The notes under the pieces: model-generated
What the model was told of the DNA's origin: nothing
The model's database searches: none
Seen by the model: only the letters and a program-made list of their open reading frames with translations
In this document: positions 35,191-44,186 of the stretch, piece after piece
Layout: every line of letters begins with the position of its first letter
Position numbering within the stretch: the first letter of the stretch is position 1
Made by a program: the position numbers and the translations under genes
Source: Promethearchaeota archaeon
Lineage (GTDB): Archaea; Asgardarchaeota; Lokiarchaeia; Sigynarchaeales; SOKP01
Length of the DNA stretch: 64,000 nucleotides
Direction of reading: 5' to 3'
Assembly: GCA_030605085.1 (NCBI GenBank)
Contig: JAUWBH010000001.1
Coordinates: forward strand, 39,175 to 103,174

Positions 35191-36216
35191 TTATTGACCT
35201 GTGGAATGCTCAGAACTTAAAATATATACTTTACCCCCGGAATTTTCAACATTTGTAATAATTTGCTCGATTTTAAGCTTTTCATCTTTTGAAGTCCCTC
35301 TAATTAAAATGTCTACTAAAAATAATTCTTTTACAGCCCCTTGTTCTGAAGCTTTATAAATTTCATTATACCCTATAGCAATAAGATCAGCATTTGTGCT
35401 AAAAAGAAATAATATTTCTTCAATTTTTCCAGTTTCTTGTAAGATTCTTACATTTTTTTTCAATGTAGCTAATTCTTTTGATTTTAATGTTTCTAAAATA
35501 GCGCTTTCTGTCCCCGAACTAGCGTGAACGCTTTTAATTTTGGATATATAATTTAGACTTGATTTTTCTTTTAAATAGTTAATGAATTGATTTTTTATAT
35601 TTCCAGGACCACAAATGATGATAATATTTATTTCATTTTTTTTTAGATTTTCTTCAAGCACTTTTTTTACATCGTCGAAAAATTCTGTTAAGGCTTTTTT
35701 ACGATGAGATTGCTCGTACCTTTTTCCAGGAATTGTTTTTCTTATAGTTGCTATTCTGCTCTGGCTAAAATTTGTTATGATAGAGAGAGTTGCGAGTCCA
35801 GATTCCATTGCTATAAAGAATATTAAGAAATTATCTTCGAATTTTGAGGTTTCTCTTAGACGTTTTAACTCGCTTTTTAACCACTTTTCCTTAATTATAG
35901 TAATTTTTTGGCCAGTTTCAATGTTAAATGTATGATATGTCCCAAAGCTAACATAATCTTCAGGTCCTTCAAGTATTTTTCCTTTTAGTCTCAATCTGTT
36001 TGAAAATTCATGAAATGACACATTTTCAACATTTAATTTCAAAAACATTGGTTTTCTTTCACCTTTAGAACCTTCTTTAAGAACTACCCTTCTCAGGGTT
36101 CGAGCTATGGCTTTATCTCCTTTATTTATAACATTATACAACATCCATAAATCGTTAAGATTTTCTATTTTAACTGTAATTGCTCCTTGTTTTTGTTTTT
36201 CCTCAAGAATTTTCAA
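35191..36216 (-). CDS. pelA: mRNA surveillance factor Pelota (aPelota/Dom34)
   Basis: 341 residues, the family length. The N-terminal Sm-like domain has VKIENLNDLWMLYNVINKGD and TLRRVV; the central eRF1-type domain has IIICGPGNIKNQFINYLKE with HASSGTES; the C-terminal eRF1_3 domain has FSTNADLIAIGYNEIYKA. The release-factor GGQ motif is absent, as expected for Pelota. It recognises stalled ribosomes in the A site and splits them with ABCE1. It may be co-transcribed with the downstream COG2100 gene. Confidence 0.96.
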   Translation of the reverse strand: MKILEEKQKQGAITVKIENLNDLWMLYNVINKGDKAIARTLRRVVLKEGSKGERKPMFLKLNVENVSFHEFSNRLRLKGKILEGPEDYVSFGTYHTFNIETGQKITIIKEKWLKSELKRLRETSKFEDNFLIFFIAMESGLATLSIITNFSQSRIATIRKTIPGKRYEQSHRKKALTEFFDDVKKVLEENLKKNEINIIIICGPGNIKNQFINYLKEKSSLNYISKIKSVHASSGTESAILETLKSKELATLKKNVRILQETGKIEEILFLFSTNADLIAIGYNEIYKASEQGAVKELFLVDILIRGTSKDEKLKIEQIITNVENSGGKVYILSSEHSTGQ

Positions 36217-36429
36217 AAAATAATCTAAACTCCTTAAAAGGTTATATTATATTATTGAAGCTGTTTATAAAAAATCCATCCATAATTATAAAATATTATA
36301 AAAAAAAACAGTATTCCTATTTTAAGTTAAGGTTTCAAATGTAAAGTTTGCAAATTGGGATGTTGTATGAATTCAATTAAAAAAAAAAATAAATAAAAAA
36401 AAAAAAGATAAATTTAAAAAAAAGATCGA

Positions 36430-36579
36430 TTATTTCTCTCCTAAAGCATCTTTTACTTTTTCTAATTCCGCTTTGCGCTTGGCTTTTTCTTCTTCACGTG
36501 CTTTTAATTCGGCCTCATCGACCTTAGATAAAGTAACTCCTTTCTTCAGTTCTTGGTGTAGCTCGTCTTTTTCTCCCAA
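36430..36579 (-). CDS. small charged helical protein (49 aa)
   Basis: A TTG start at 36579 follows a GGAAGGTG ribosome binding site about 10 bases upstream, and a 49-codon frame ends at the TAA at 36430. The product is a charged single helix (GEKDELHQELKKGVTLSKVD then KRKAELEKVKDALGEK). A clear ribosome binding site in such AT-rich DNA, and codon use like the neighbours, support it. No family is recognised. Confidence 0.5.
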   Translation of the reverse strand: MGEKDELHQELKKGVTLSKVDEAELKAREEEKAKRKAELEKVKDALGEK

Positions 36580-36679
36580 ATTTTAACACCTTCCTTTTTA
36601 AAATCTTTCTTTATTTAATATTTCAATAGGTAATAAAATTCTTTTGCTACCAATATTATAATAGTTTTTATTTATAAGT

Positions 36680-37141
36680 TTATTTTTTATTAGGTTTAAG
36701 ATCCAAACTCATTAAATATGCGCTTTCGTGTTGTCGATAATAATTTTCAATAGTTTGAACGATTCGAAACTGATGTTTTTCGTACAATCTTATAGCGATA
36801 CGATTATTAATCTTTACGTTTAAAACAATTTTGTTTATCTCGTCTAATTCCTTAATCTTTTCTATCGTTTTTTTTAGGAAGAATGACCCATATCCCCCAT
36901 TTTGATACCTTGGATTAATCACAAAGTTAATAATATTAACCTTATCTTTTCGATCTTTAATTACAATTACGAAACCTATTATGTATTTCTTTATTTTTCT
37001 TATTTCCAATTTTAAAAAAAAAGTATTATTTTTTATTAATTTTTCAATTAAATCTTTCAAAAAGGCATTTTCTTTGAACACTTCTCGTTCCAGAGATAAA
37101 ATTTTTTTTAAATCTTTTAAAGTAACTTCATTAATTTTCAT
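36680..37141 (-). CDS. GNAT acetyltransferase, RimI-like (153 aa)
   Basis: The GNAT core is complete: motif V is KYIIGFVIVIKD, motif A is INFVINPRYQNGGYGSFFL (acetyl-CoA loop Q/RxxGxG as QNGGYG), and motif B is NIAIRLYEKHQF-like (NNRIAIRLYEKHQFRIVQTI). The end YLMSLDL is typical of RimI/ArdI N-terminal acetyltransferases. Substrate unknown, probably a protein N-terminus or lysine. It directly follows the COG2108-like radical SAM gene by 2 bases. Confidence 0.85.
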   Translation of the reverse strand: MKINEVTLKDLKKILSLEREVFKENAFLKDLIEKLIKNNTFFLKLEIRKIKKYIIGFVIVIKDRKDKVNIINFVINPRYQNGGYGSFFLKKTIEKIKELDEINKIVLNVKINNRIAIRLYEKHQFRIVQTIENYYRQHESAYLMSLDLKPNKK

Positions 37142-37143
37142 TG

Positions 37144-38286
37144 CTAATTTTCCTTTAATTCTTGTTTAAAAATTTTTATTGGTGTTTGTTCTGTTATCTG
37201 GGAATAAGGTGCTCTAAAAGGAATTTTTTCTATAATATAACCCTTTAATTGATGCTCATCTAATAGAGATATGAATTTCTCGTTCAAAGCGATATGGACG
37301 GGTAATCTAATACTTCTTTTATTAAAAAAGATAGATTTTCTGGAAATCATTGAATAGTTTAATAACATATTATACGCATTCGTTAAATTTTTTGCATCTC
37401 CTTCAATTTGAGCGTATAATAAGAGACCTTCATCAGTAATTTGTTCATAAGGCAATTTTATAGATCTTGCTCTTCTTAAGTATCTGTTTTTCAATTGATA
37501 ATAATCCTTAGCTATGATTGAACAGAAATGAATTTTTATAGAAACTTTAAGTGCCATTTTTTTTATTAAGTTTAAACCCATTTCTTTACTATATTTTACT
37601 GAAGCAATTGTTCCTTCTTTTAAAGAAAACCCCCTTCTTTTTAGATTTTCGCTATTGGGAAAACAAAATTCGAATTCGTTTAAATTAATAAATTCAGCGC
37701 CGATTTTATCTAAATAAACTATAAATTCTTCAATATTATTAATATTTTCTTGGGTTGGAATTACGGGAACTTCAGCTCCAACGGACATACCTTTATTTAA
37801 AGCAAATTTAATGTTTTCCCATTGATTTAGTGGAGGATGAAATCGAATCTCATCTAATCCTGATCTAGCAAGTCTTTTAGCAATAGTAGTGTTGAAATTT
37901 ATCCCATTAGTGTAAAGATGAATATGAAACTTATTTCCCTTTTCTAATTTAGCAAATTTTATAAAATCAAGAGTTTTTTCTAAATTATATTCTAAGAGAG
38001 GTTCACCTCCAGTAATGCTCATTCCTTTTGCTTTAGTTTTCCTTATTTCTTCAAGTAGTTCCTCTTTTGAAGAAATTTTAATCTCATTAGCAAAAGTTAG
38101 ATCCTTTCCTCTTCTTTTTTCAGAGATAGGGCAATAATAAGAGCAATGATCAGGTTTTTGACAAATACCATTTAAAAATAGAACCGTTTTAGCTCCTTTT
38201 AAACAATAAGTGCAGCCTTTTGGAATTCCTTTTTTTTTTATGAAAAAGGTTTCTCCTTTAGATTCTACTATTCTAACTTTTTTCAT
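37144..38286 (-). CDS. radical SAM protein, COG2108-like (380 aa)
   Basis: Cysteines C25 and C28 (PKGCTYCLKG) and C42, C48, C52 (GICQKPDHCSYYCPIS) lie near the N-terminus, so the cluster motif is either CX5CX3C or uses C25/C28; this is atypical of CX3CX2C and matches the archaeal COG2108 group. The barrel shows GMSITGGEPLLEYN, HLYTNGINF and DEIRFHPP. The C-terminal part ends in a helical region. Function unknown; the neighbour GNAT gene starts 2 bases after its stop. Confidence 0.8.
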   Translation of the reverse strand: MKKVRIVESKGETFFIKKKGIPKGCTYCLKGAKTVLFLNGICQKPDHCSYYCPISEKRRGKDLTFANEIKISSKEELLEEIRKTKAKGMSITGGEPLLEYNLEKTLDFIKFAKLEKGNKFHIHLYTNGINFNTTIAKRLARSGLDEIRFHPPLNQWENIKFALNKGMSVGAEVPVIPTQENINNIEEFIVYLDKIGAEFINLNEFEFCFPNSENLKRRGFSLKEGTIASVKYSKEMGLNLIKKMALKVSIKIHFCSIIAKDYYQLKNRYLRRARSIKLPYEQITDEGLLLYAQIEGDAKNLTNAYNMLLNYSMISRKSIFFNKRSIRLPVHIALNEKFISLLDEHQLKGYIIEKIPFRAPYSQITEQTPIKIFKQELKEN

Positions 38287-38305
38287 TTTTGGAATAGCTT
38301 TTTCC

Positions 38306-38992
38306 TTACAATTGAGTTCTTATTTGCAATTTTTTTTTTAATACTAGCTCGGGAGAATCATCCTTTGCGAGTTCTTTTTTTAATAATACACCAGTTCTTC
38401 CGTATTTTTCTCGTCTTAAAAGTACTTTTTCTCTTTCGAGTATTGTATCAATACTTATTCCGACTTCTTTTGCTGCTATATTTTCATTATTTATTACTGA
38501 ACTTTCATCGTGCCCTGTTGCATTTGGTTTAATTAGAACTAATCTTTTATCAATTCCAGAAACTCTAATATTTTTTTTTAAGTTATTAAGATCAATTTTT
38601 CCACCAAAATCATAGAATTCTATTGATTTTTTATCAAATTTAGTTAATGGAACTGTAATACTCTCTAATTCGTTTAAGTGAATATATAATTTTATCGAAT
38701 CTCGTGGTGTCGACATTACAATTTCTCTTACATAATTTTCTATACCATTTCTATTTAATATAAATTCAATTTGAAAAGATGGAATCACTCGAGGGATTAC
38801 TATATCAATATCGCTTCCACTATGTACATTTCCACGAGCTATGCTTCCATAAACATAAGGGTTTAAACCGTTATTTACAAACATCTGCATTAAATTTACT
38901 GCTCTTGTTCTTTTAGAATTGAGAATTTCCCACATTTCGTCAGAATATACTACAGATGCTGCATAATCTCTCAGTATTCTCTCTCTCGACAT
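38306..38992 (-). CDS. archaeal nucleotidyltransferase, COG2413-like (228 aa)
   Basis: The nucleotidyltransferase motif VYGSIARGNVHSGSDID (49-63) holds the catalytic aspartates D61 and D63. A further block contains KLYIHLNELESITVPLTKFD. The C-terminal part has GVLLKKELAKDDSPELVL, typical of the archaeal COG2413 family. It probably adds a nucleotide to an RNA or protein partner. It sits in a minus-strand run that starts at cutA, 16 bases after the preceding gene. Confidence 0.82.
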   Translation of the reverse strand: MSRERILRDYAASVVYSDEMWEILNSKRTRAVNLMQMFVNNGLNPYVYGSIARGNVHSGSDIDIVIPRVIPSFQIEFILNRNGIENYVREIVMSTPRDSIKLYIHLNELESITVPLTKFDKKSIEFYDFGGKIDLNNLKKNIRVSGIDKRLVLIKPNATGHDESSVINNENIAAKEVGISIDTILEREKVLLRREKYGRTGVLLKKELAKDDSPELVLKKKLQIRTQL

Positions 38993-39008
38993 GAATTCAA
39001 GTCAAATT

Positions 39009-39800
39009 TCAGATTTCTAATATTTTTATTATAACACCTAAAAGGATTGTCTCATAATATTTAAAATCTTTTGTTGTCCTTTCTAAAAAAAGTAATTTTA
39101 AGGGAGTTTTGTTAAATCTCCTCAATAATTTTTTTAAATTTTTACTTAATTTTTTACTAAAAATTATATAGAAGGGAGAAGTCAAATCTTTAAAATTAAT
39201 TATGTCGAATAAATCTCTAATATTGTTCGACCTAAGTTTTGGGTTAATTAAAACCACCCCTACATTGTTTATATCAGTTAATAGAGAATTATACCAGCTT
39301 TTTGATTTATCATAATTTATTACGAAATACTTTAAATTTGAGTGAATTCTTCTTTGCTCAATGGAATTTAATATTTCTGATATTATCTCTCTGATTTCCT
39401 TTTGAATATTTATATCTAAAATATCAGATGTAGAACAAAGTTTAAATTGAACTCTTAGACTAATAACATCTAATCCATAACTGGCTAATCCCTCAGTTAA
39501 AATATTAAGCAATTCATTTTTTTTATTTGTTCTAAATAAAACAATTATGGGTTTTGAGAGGGGGTTGTCTTTAAATGCAGTATTCCAAGTTAAACTCCAA
39601 TCTTTAACATATATATTGAGATTTTTAAATTTAATATTAGATTCGTTACAGTGGATTCGTTCCAACGAATCATTAGATAAAGATAGTCTCCACCTGTGAG
39701 TTTTTTTGAAAATTTTCACGCTAACTAAAAGGAAAATTAATAAAATAATTATGATACAATCAATTAAAATCCAATTTAACTGAAATATGTCAACAGACAT
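39009..39800 (-). CDS. membrane-anchored protein with degenerate alpha/beta-hydrolase-like domain (263 aa)
   Basis: A signal-anchor helix (LIDCIIIILLIFLLVSVKIF, about residues 11-30) is followed by a positively charged stretch, so the rest is probably cytoplasmic. The remainder resembles an alpha/beta-hydrolase in strand order: KPIIVLFRT, SYGLDVISLRV, KYFVINYDKSKSW, VGVVLINPKL and SPFYIIFSK. There is no GxSxG nucleophile motif; the equivalent reads NYDKSKS. It may be a catalytically dead relative. One base separates its start from the cutA stop. Confidence 0.62.
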   Translation of the reverse strand: MSVDIFQLNWILIDCIIIILLIFLLVSVKIFKKTHRWRLSLSNDSLERIHCNESNIKFKNLNIYVKDWSLTWNTAFKDNPLSKPIIVLFRTNKKNELLNILTEGLASYGLDVISLRVQFKLCSTSDILDINIQKEIREIISEILNSIEQRRIHSNLKYFVINYDKSKSWYNSLLTDINNVGVVLINPKLRSNNIRDLFDIINFKDLTSPFYIIFSKKLSKNLKKLLRRFNKTPLKLLFLERTTKDFKYYETILLGVIIKILEI

Positions 39801-39801
39801 T

Positions 39802-40116
39802 TTAATCTACAACATCTTTTATCCAATTTAAGTAATTTTCAGATCCTTTTTCAATTTTGAAGCCAATACATTCGCAGATCTCGTAACTATGAATTTCTTT
39901 AATTTTTTGTATTAATAGGTCGCTTTTTGTTTCTGTGGTTTTAATTAATAAGAGGTGTTCGTTATTTTCTTCTATTTTCCCCTCCCACTCGTATATTGAA
40001 TAAATGTTTTGTATTATATTTACACATGCTGCAATTTTGTTTTTTACCAAAATATTTGCAATTTTTTTACCTTCTTCTACATTAGGAACAGTAACAAAAA
40101 ATAGGTAATAATTCAT
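39802..40116 (-). CDS. cutA: divalent-cation tolerance protein CutA1
   Basis: 104 residues, typical length. Conserved CutA1 segments are FVTVPNVEEGKKIANILVKN, KIAACVNIIQNIYSIYEWEG and LLIKTTETK, followed by HSYEICECIGF and YLNWIKDVV. CutA1 forms a trimer with a ferredoxin-like fold; its role in copper tolerance is known for bacteria and less clear in archaea. It heads the minus-strand run with the hydrolase-like gene. Confidence 0.95.
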   Translation of the reverse strand: MNYYLFFVTVPNVEEGKKIANILVKNKIAACVNIIQNIYSIYEWEGKIEENNEHLLLIKTTETKSDLLIQKIKEIHSYEICECIGFKIEKGSENYLNWIKDVVD

Positions 40117-40513
40117 TTTAATGTATATTTTTGTATCATTTCTTTTTGTATTATAAATAGACTTTCTTTTAAAAATTTCTTATCGAAGTTCTTGGAAGGG
40201 AAGCAATTGAAATTATCATGTTTTGATTTAAAAAATGATCATACTGATGCCAGGACTTTAATTATTTAATTACAAAAACTCCGGATATTGAGGTTTCCAT
40301 TTTTTCCTAATATTTCCCATTTTCTAAATATTCCCTTAATTGTTTTTGTATTTTCATTTAAATTTTAAATTTTAATACTTTTTTTATTTTCTCAAAAAAG
40401 AAATTATATATATTAAAATTAAGTTTTTTATATTAATTAATAAAATCAAATTGAGTTTCGATCAAAAATGATTTATGAAATTAAAGTATATAATTATAAA
40501 CAATACATAGGAG
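40117..40513. other. 397-base divergent AT-rich region
   Basis: It lies between cutA (minus) and the longin gene (plus) and must hold both promoters. A TATA-like run (TTATATATATTAAAATT, 40404-40420) is about 95 bases before the longin gene. No other gene or strong hairpin was seen. Confidence 0.45.
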
Positions 40514-41279
40514 GTGAACGAGATACTTCATAATGTATATTTGATACATCAATTAACAGGAATTTGTTTGATATATAGGAAATATGGAAGTATCGAGTTT
40601 AATCAAGATTTGGTTTCTGGTTTTTTAACAGCATTAAAAGATTTCAGCGTCGAGTTCTCCAAAGGTTCAGGGGAACTTAAAGTAATAGATTCTTTAGGAT
40701 AAACTCTATCTAAAGCTATACATGCAAGTATTCTATTTAATGCTGGTTTTTAAAGAGGGCGTATTAATTACAGCAGCAGCTGACAAAAACGATGATGGAA
40801 AAATTTGTCATAAAGCTTTAAGTGATGTAATTGATAAATTCGTTGAAAAATATGGCGATAAAATTGATTCATGGTCCGGCGATGTTAGAATTTTTAGAGA
40901 TTTTGCTGGTGTAATAGATGAGACATTGGATGAGGGTTTAATCGCAGAAGTTAAATTAAAAATTCCTATTCTAAAAATATATAAAAAAGATTTTCTTAAG
41001 TCTCAAGCTAGAATAGCAAAAAAGGGATTAGTATTGTCAGAAAATGATTTACGGAAAGCATCAGATCAAAAGCCTGAATGGACCGTTAAACGCCTTCCAA
41101 AACAAGTGATCACCTCAGGATTTCTTGATAAAACACAATACGAAATAGCTCATTTGGCCGATGGATTCCACACCATCGCCGAAATTGCAGAAGAAGCGGG
41201 TATCCCAGAACTTGATATTCAAAGTATCATAGACAGTCTTGATTCTTTAGGTCTGTTAAAATTTATTGAAATTAAATGA
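40514..41279 (+). pseudogene. longin/roadblock-like plus winged-helix protein, frameshifted
   Basis: Frame 1 gives a longin-like N-terminus: VYLIHQLTGICLIYRKYGS, NQDLVSGFLTALKDFS and GSGELKVIDSLG, then stops at 40700-40702. The frame one base on begins DKLYLKLYMQVFYLML and continues VFKEGVLITAAADKNDDGK to the end at 41279. Skipping one G in the GG at 40697-40698 joins them into one protein of about 255 residues. The C-terminal 65 residues are a winged helix (YEIAHLADGFHTIAEIAEEA, IIDSLDSLGLLKF). GGAGG at 40511-40515 is the ribosome binding site, so the start is the GTG at 40514 or a little later. A sequencing error or a recent mutation are both possible. Confidence 0.72.
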
Positions 41280-41382
41280 AGAAGTTTTACTGAAATTTTA
41301 TTTAATATTTTCTATAATATTTCAACCAATTCAACTTTTAGTTTTTTATTTTAAATAATTGAGTAGGATCTTTTAATAATAA

Positions 41383-41813
41383 CTAACTTTTGAACTCTTC
41401 CAAAACGCTTGGAACTATAATGAAAGGACACTCAAGATAGTGTTTCAACCTCATCTCCAGATTTTCAAGGGTTCGCGTCCCGAATTGCGTCTGATAAAGC
41501 TTATTAATCTTTCTCATTGTCGATTCATCCACTACTTTTATTGCTTTATATTTTGTTAACTCATGATATTTCTCAAAGAGCACTTGAAACCGAAAGATTT
41601 GTTCTTCGCACCTTATTAGCGTATCTACGGCACTTTTGGGCCAAGCGTGGCTATCCTCAGAAACGAGATTTAATAAGAAGCGTAAGGAGCATCTTTTTGC
41701 AGGGGGGAAACTCGAAATTGATAATAAAATTTTGTCATGATTCTACGAATTGACCGAAGTCACGGAAATTTCGCTAAGGTTCTTCTTAATGACTTTTTCT
41801 CATGGGCTCCCAT
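41383..41813 (-). pseudogene. decayed gene, unidentified (stop codons and frameshift)
   Basis: From the ATG at 41813 the frame reads MGAHEKKSLRRTLAKFP, then a TGA, then LRSIRRIMTKFYYQF and VSPLQKDAPYASY with a stop. A shifted frame continues NLVSEDSHAWPKSAVDTLIR, EEQIFRFQVLFEKYHELTK and ends SVLEEFKS at 41383. The text is protein-like in all segments and shares one direction, so one gene has been broken by a nonsense mutation and a frameshift. It could be a transposase or phage-type gene remnant; no motif decides this. The base composition differs from the flanks. Confidence 0.55.
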
Positions 41814-41838
41814 GTTTAATGGATTCATTAAAACCAAG

Positions 41839-41885
41839 TATCTCCATTCTTTGACAACTGTTTATCTCCATTCTTTGACAACTGT
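41839..41885. repeat. two tandem 23-bp direct repeats
   Basis: The segment at 41839-41861 recurs exactly at 41863-41885 (period 24); it begins TATCTCCATTC and ends ACAACTGT. Only two copies exist, so this is not a CRISPR array. It may be a recent slippage event. Confidence 0.8.
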
Positions 41886-42213
41886 ATCCTCTCGTCATGT
41901 TAATTTATTATTATATTATTCATTTAAATCCAACTGCCTCATGGGGTGATATAATTGCTAATTATCGTGATATAGGTAAGATATCTTGATTAATTTTAGT
42001 AGAATCTTTTTGTAAAGTCTTTTTCGTTTTTTTCGTTATCACTTAAGGTATGTCTTGCATATAGATAGAACAGTTCAAAAAGGCATCAATTGGGTAGTTA
42101 TCGATTTTTTATATTTAATCACAATGTTTAAACAGTGTCATGAATAAGTTTATCTATCAAATTTATTCTTTTTTCAATTAAAAATTTAAACAATTACAAT
42201 TATTTTGAAGAAT

Positions 42214-43715
42214 ATGAGTGTAGAAAAAATAGCGGAAAACATATATGAGATAAAGCCAAAAACCCTAATGGTGCGAATTCAGGGGCAAATAGAAAAATTT
42301 CAAATGAAAGTGCCTGTGCGCATTTACGCTAATGAATATATTTTAGAAAAAATCAGGCAGGATCGGACATTGGATCAAATAAGTAATGTTGCCTGTTTAC
42401 CAGGTATAAAAAAGTATGCTATTGCTCTTTCAGACGCCCATCAAGGCTATGGTTTCTGTATAGGGGGGGTCGCCGCAACAGACTCCACAAATGGAATGAT
42501 TTCGCCAGGTGGCGTTGGATACATGTAGGCATTTGCCTACATGCCACAAACGATATTAACTGCGGAGTTCGGCTCATTCGCACGAGATTATTTGAAAAGG
42601 ATGTTAAGAAAAGGATACCTAATTTGTTAAATTCAATTTTTAATAATATACCTTCAGGTTTAGGTTCAAAAGGCAAATTAAATCTGAGTTATTCAGATTT
42701 AGATAATGTTTTAAATAATGGCTTGAATTGGGCTTTGAACAATGATTACGCAATCGAAGAGGATCTTAAACATTGCGAAGAAAATGGCTATTTAAAAGAT
42801 GGTAACGCAAGTCTTATATCGCAGAAAGCAAAACAACGTGCAATTAAACAGCTTGGATCGTTAGGTAGCGGAAATCATTTCATTGAGATACAAAGGGTTG
42901 ACAAAATTTATAATAACGATATAGCAAAAAAACTTGGAATAATCGATATTAATCAGGTTACTGTTATGGTTCATTCGGGGAGTAGAGCGTTAGGTCATCA
43001 AGTTTGTACCGATTCTTTACGAAATGTTGAAAAAGCGATGATTAAGTATAATATTAAAGTTCCAGATAGGGAGCTTGCGTGCGTCCCTGCAGATACTTCT
43101 GAAGCGCAAAATTATTTGAGTCAAATGGCGTGCGCTGCAAACTTCGGATTTTGTAATCGACAACTTATAACTCATTGGTTAAGGGAAACATTTCAAGATA
43201 CATTTAAAATGGATCTTGATGCTTTAGACTTGAAGTTAATTTATGGTGTTTGTCATAATATTCTAAAAATAGAAGAACATAAAGTTAATGGTAAAAAAAT
43301 GAAGTTAAATGTTCATCGCAAAGGAGCGACTAGAGCTTTCCCTCCAGAACATCCAGATATACCGCAAGATTATAAAGATATTGGACAGCCTGCATTAATT
43401 CCTGGTACTATGGGAACCGCTTCATATTTATGCGTTGGAAAAAAGAAAGCCATGGAACTTTCATTTGGGTCTACTGCTCACGGCTCTGGAAGGATGATGT
43501 CGCGCTCAAAAGCGAGGCGTCAATATTGGGGAGAACAAATAAAGGAAGAGCTAAATAAAAGAGGAATATTAGTTAAGGCAGCCTCAATGAAAGTTATTGC
43601 TGAAGAATCTCCAGGAGCTTATAAGGATATCGATCAAGTCGTTAACGTAAGCCACGATCTTGGAATAATAGAAAGGGTTGCTAGATTTGTCCCAATTGGA
43701 GTAGTTAAAGGATGA
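42214..43715 (+). CDS. rtcB: RNA-splicing ligase RtcB, gene interrupted by a 29-nt BHB-type intron
   Basis: Spliced as 42214-42520 joined to 42550-43715, the protein has 490 residues, the normal RtcB length. The ATG at 42214 is used; an in-frame TTG at 42205 is an alternative. Conserved blocks: [20 protein letters not shown]^DINCGVR (metal-binding aspartate and cysteine; ^ marks the intron), [37 protein letters not shown] and [15 protein letters not shown] (guanylylated histidine). RtcB joins 2',3'-cyclic phosphate and 5'-OH ends after tRNA intron removal. Without splicing, the frame stops at TAG 42526-42528, two codons into the insert. Archease, its activator, is encoded 470 bases downstream. 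Confidence 0.93.
42521..42549 (+). other. predicted bulge-helix-bulge intron inside rtcB
   Basis: A perfect 10-bp hairpin, CATGTAGGCA paired with TGCCTACATG around a TT loop (42522-42543), is followed by CCA (42544-42546) that pairs with exon TGG (42516-42518). This leaves three-base bulges ATA (42519-42521) and AAA (42548-42550). The fourth pair of the central helix is a U-C mismatch (42515/42547). Cutting after the second base of each bulge removes exactly 42521-42549, 29 nt, and gives GGA TAC GAT, which restores GYDINCG. The fold fits archaeal splicing endonuclease rules; the splicing itself is inference. Confidence 0.75.
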
Positions 43716-43855
43716 AGAAAAATTTTTTAATTAAACTTCTATTTTATCTTTACTTTAAAAACTTTAATAAAAGCTTGTTAATATGACATGATGGGTCAAA
43801 AAATTTCAAAAAAAAAGATTTTTAAAAAAATTAGTTAAGCAATTAAATTAATCAT

Positions 43856-44044
43856 TTATATAGAACCAAATATGGCTTTTTGAAAATCTCGTTCCTTATC
43901 TGTAGTAATATTTTTAGTATTAAAAAGTTCAGAAAAAAATGAATCGATAATCTTACTTTTCATATTTTCAAAATTTATAAAGTCTGCCCAATCCTTAGTT
44001 CTACTTAGCGTTCTTTTGTTTTGTAAATTCTTTATTGTTGACAT
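43856..44044 (-). CDS. small hypothetical protein (62 aa)
   Basis: An ATG at 44044 opens a 62-codon frame (MSTIKNLQNKRTLSRTKDWA, then ENMKSKIIDSFFSELFNT, ending KAIFGSI). It is helical and basic at the N-terminus. It lies divergent from archease and convergent with rtcB. Length and composition are plausible for a gene, but there is no recognisable family and no strong ribosome binding site. Confidence 0.42.
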   Translation of the reverse strand: MSTIKNLQNKRTLSRTKDWADFINFENMKSKIIDSFFSELFNTKNITTDKERDFQKAIFGSI

Positions 44045-44186
44045 TTTAAATCACATATGATTTTATCAAAGTGTTTGAAAATAGATATAAAAAGCTAAAA
44101 ATTTTTTTTGAAGTGTTTATAATTAAAAATGTTTGTGACTTTAAGCGAAAAAACTTTAAAGAATGTAGATCTTTAATTAAAACAAA

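Larger units (their letters stand above)
41280..42213. other. 934-base region without an intact gene
   Basis: Holds a decayed minus-strand gene (41383-41813) and a 23-bp direct repeat (41839-41885). Base composition is less AT-rich than the neighbours, with runs such as GCAGGGGGGAAACTCG, so the DNA may be foreign. From 41950 to 42213 nothing was seen except AT-rich DNA upstream of rtcB. Confidence 0.5.

Noticed and set aside
41839..41885. CRISPR array
   Set aside because: Only two adjacent copies with a one-base gap, no spacers and no cas genes.
42205..43715. rtcB as a simple pseudogene or as a case of ribosomal bypassing
   Set aside because: The rest of the gene is free of damage, and the insert folds with frame-restoring cut sites. 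For bypassing, the take-off and landing codons (TAC and AAC) do not match, as known cases require.
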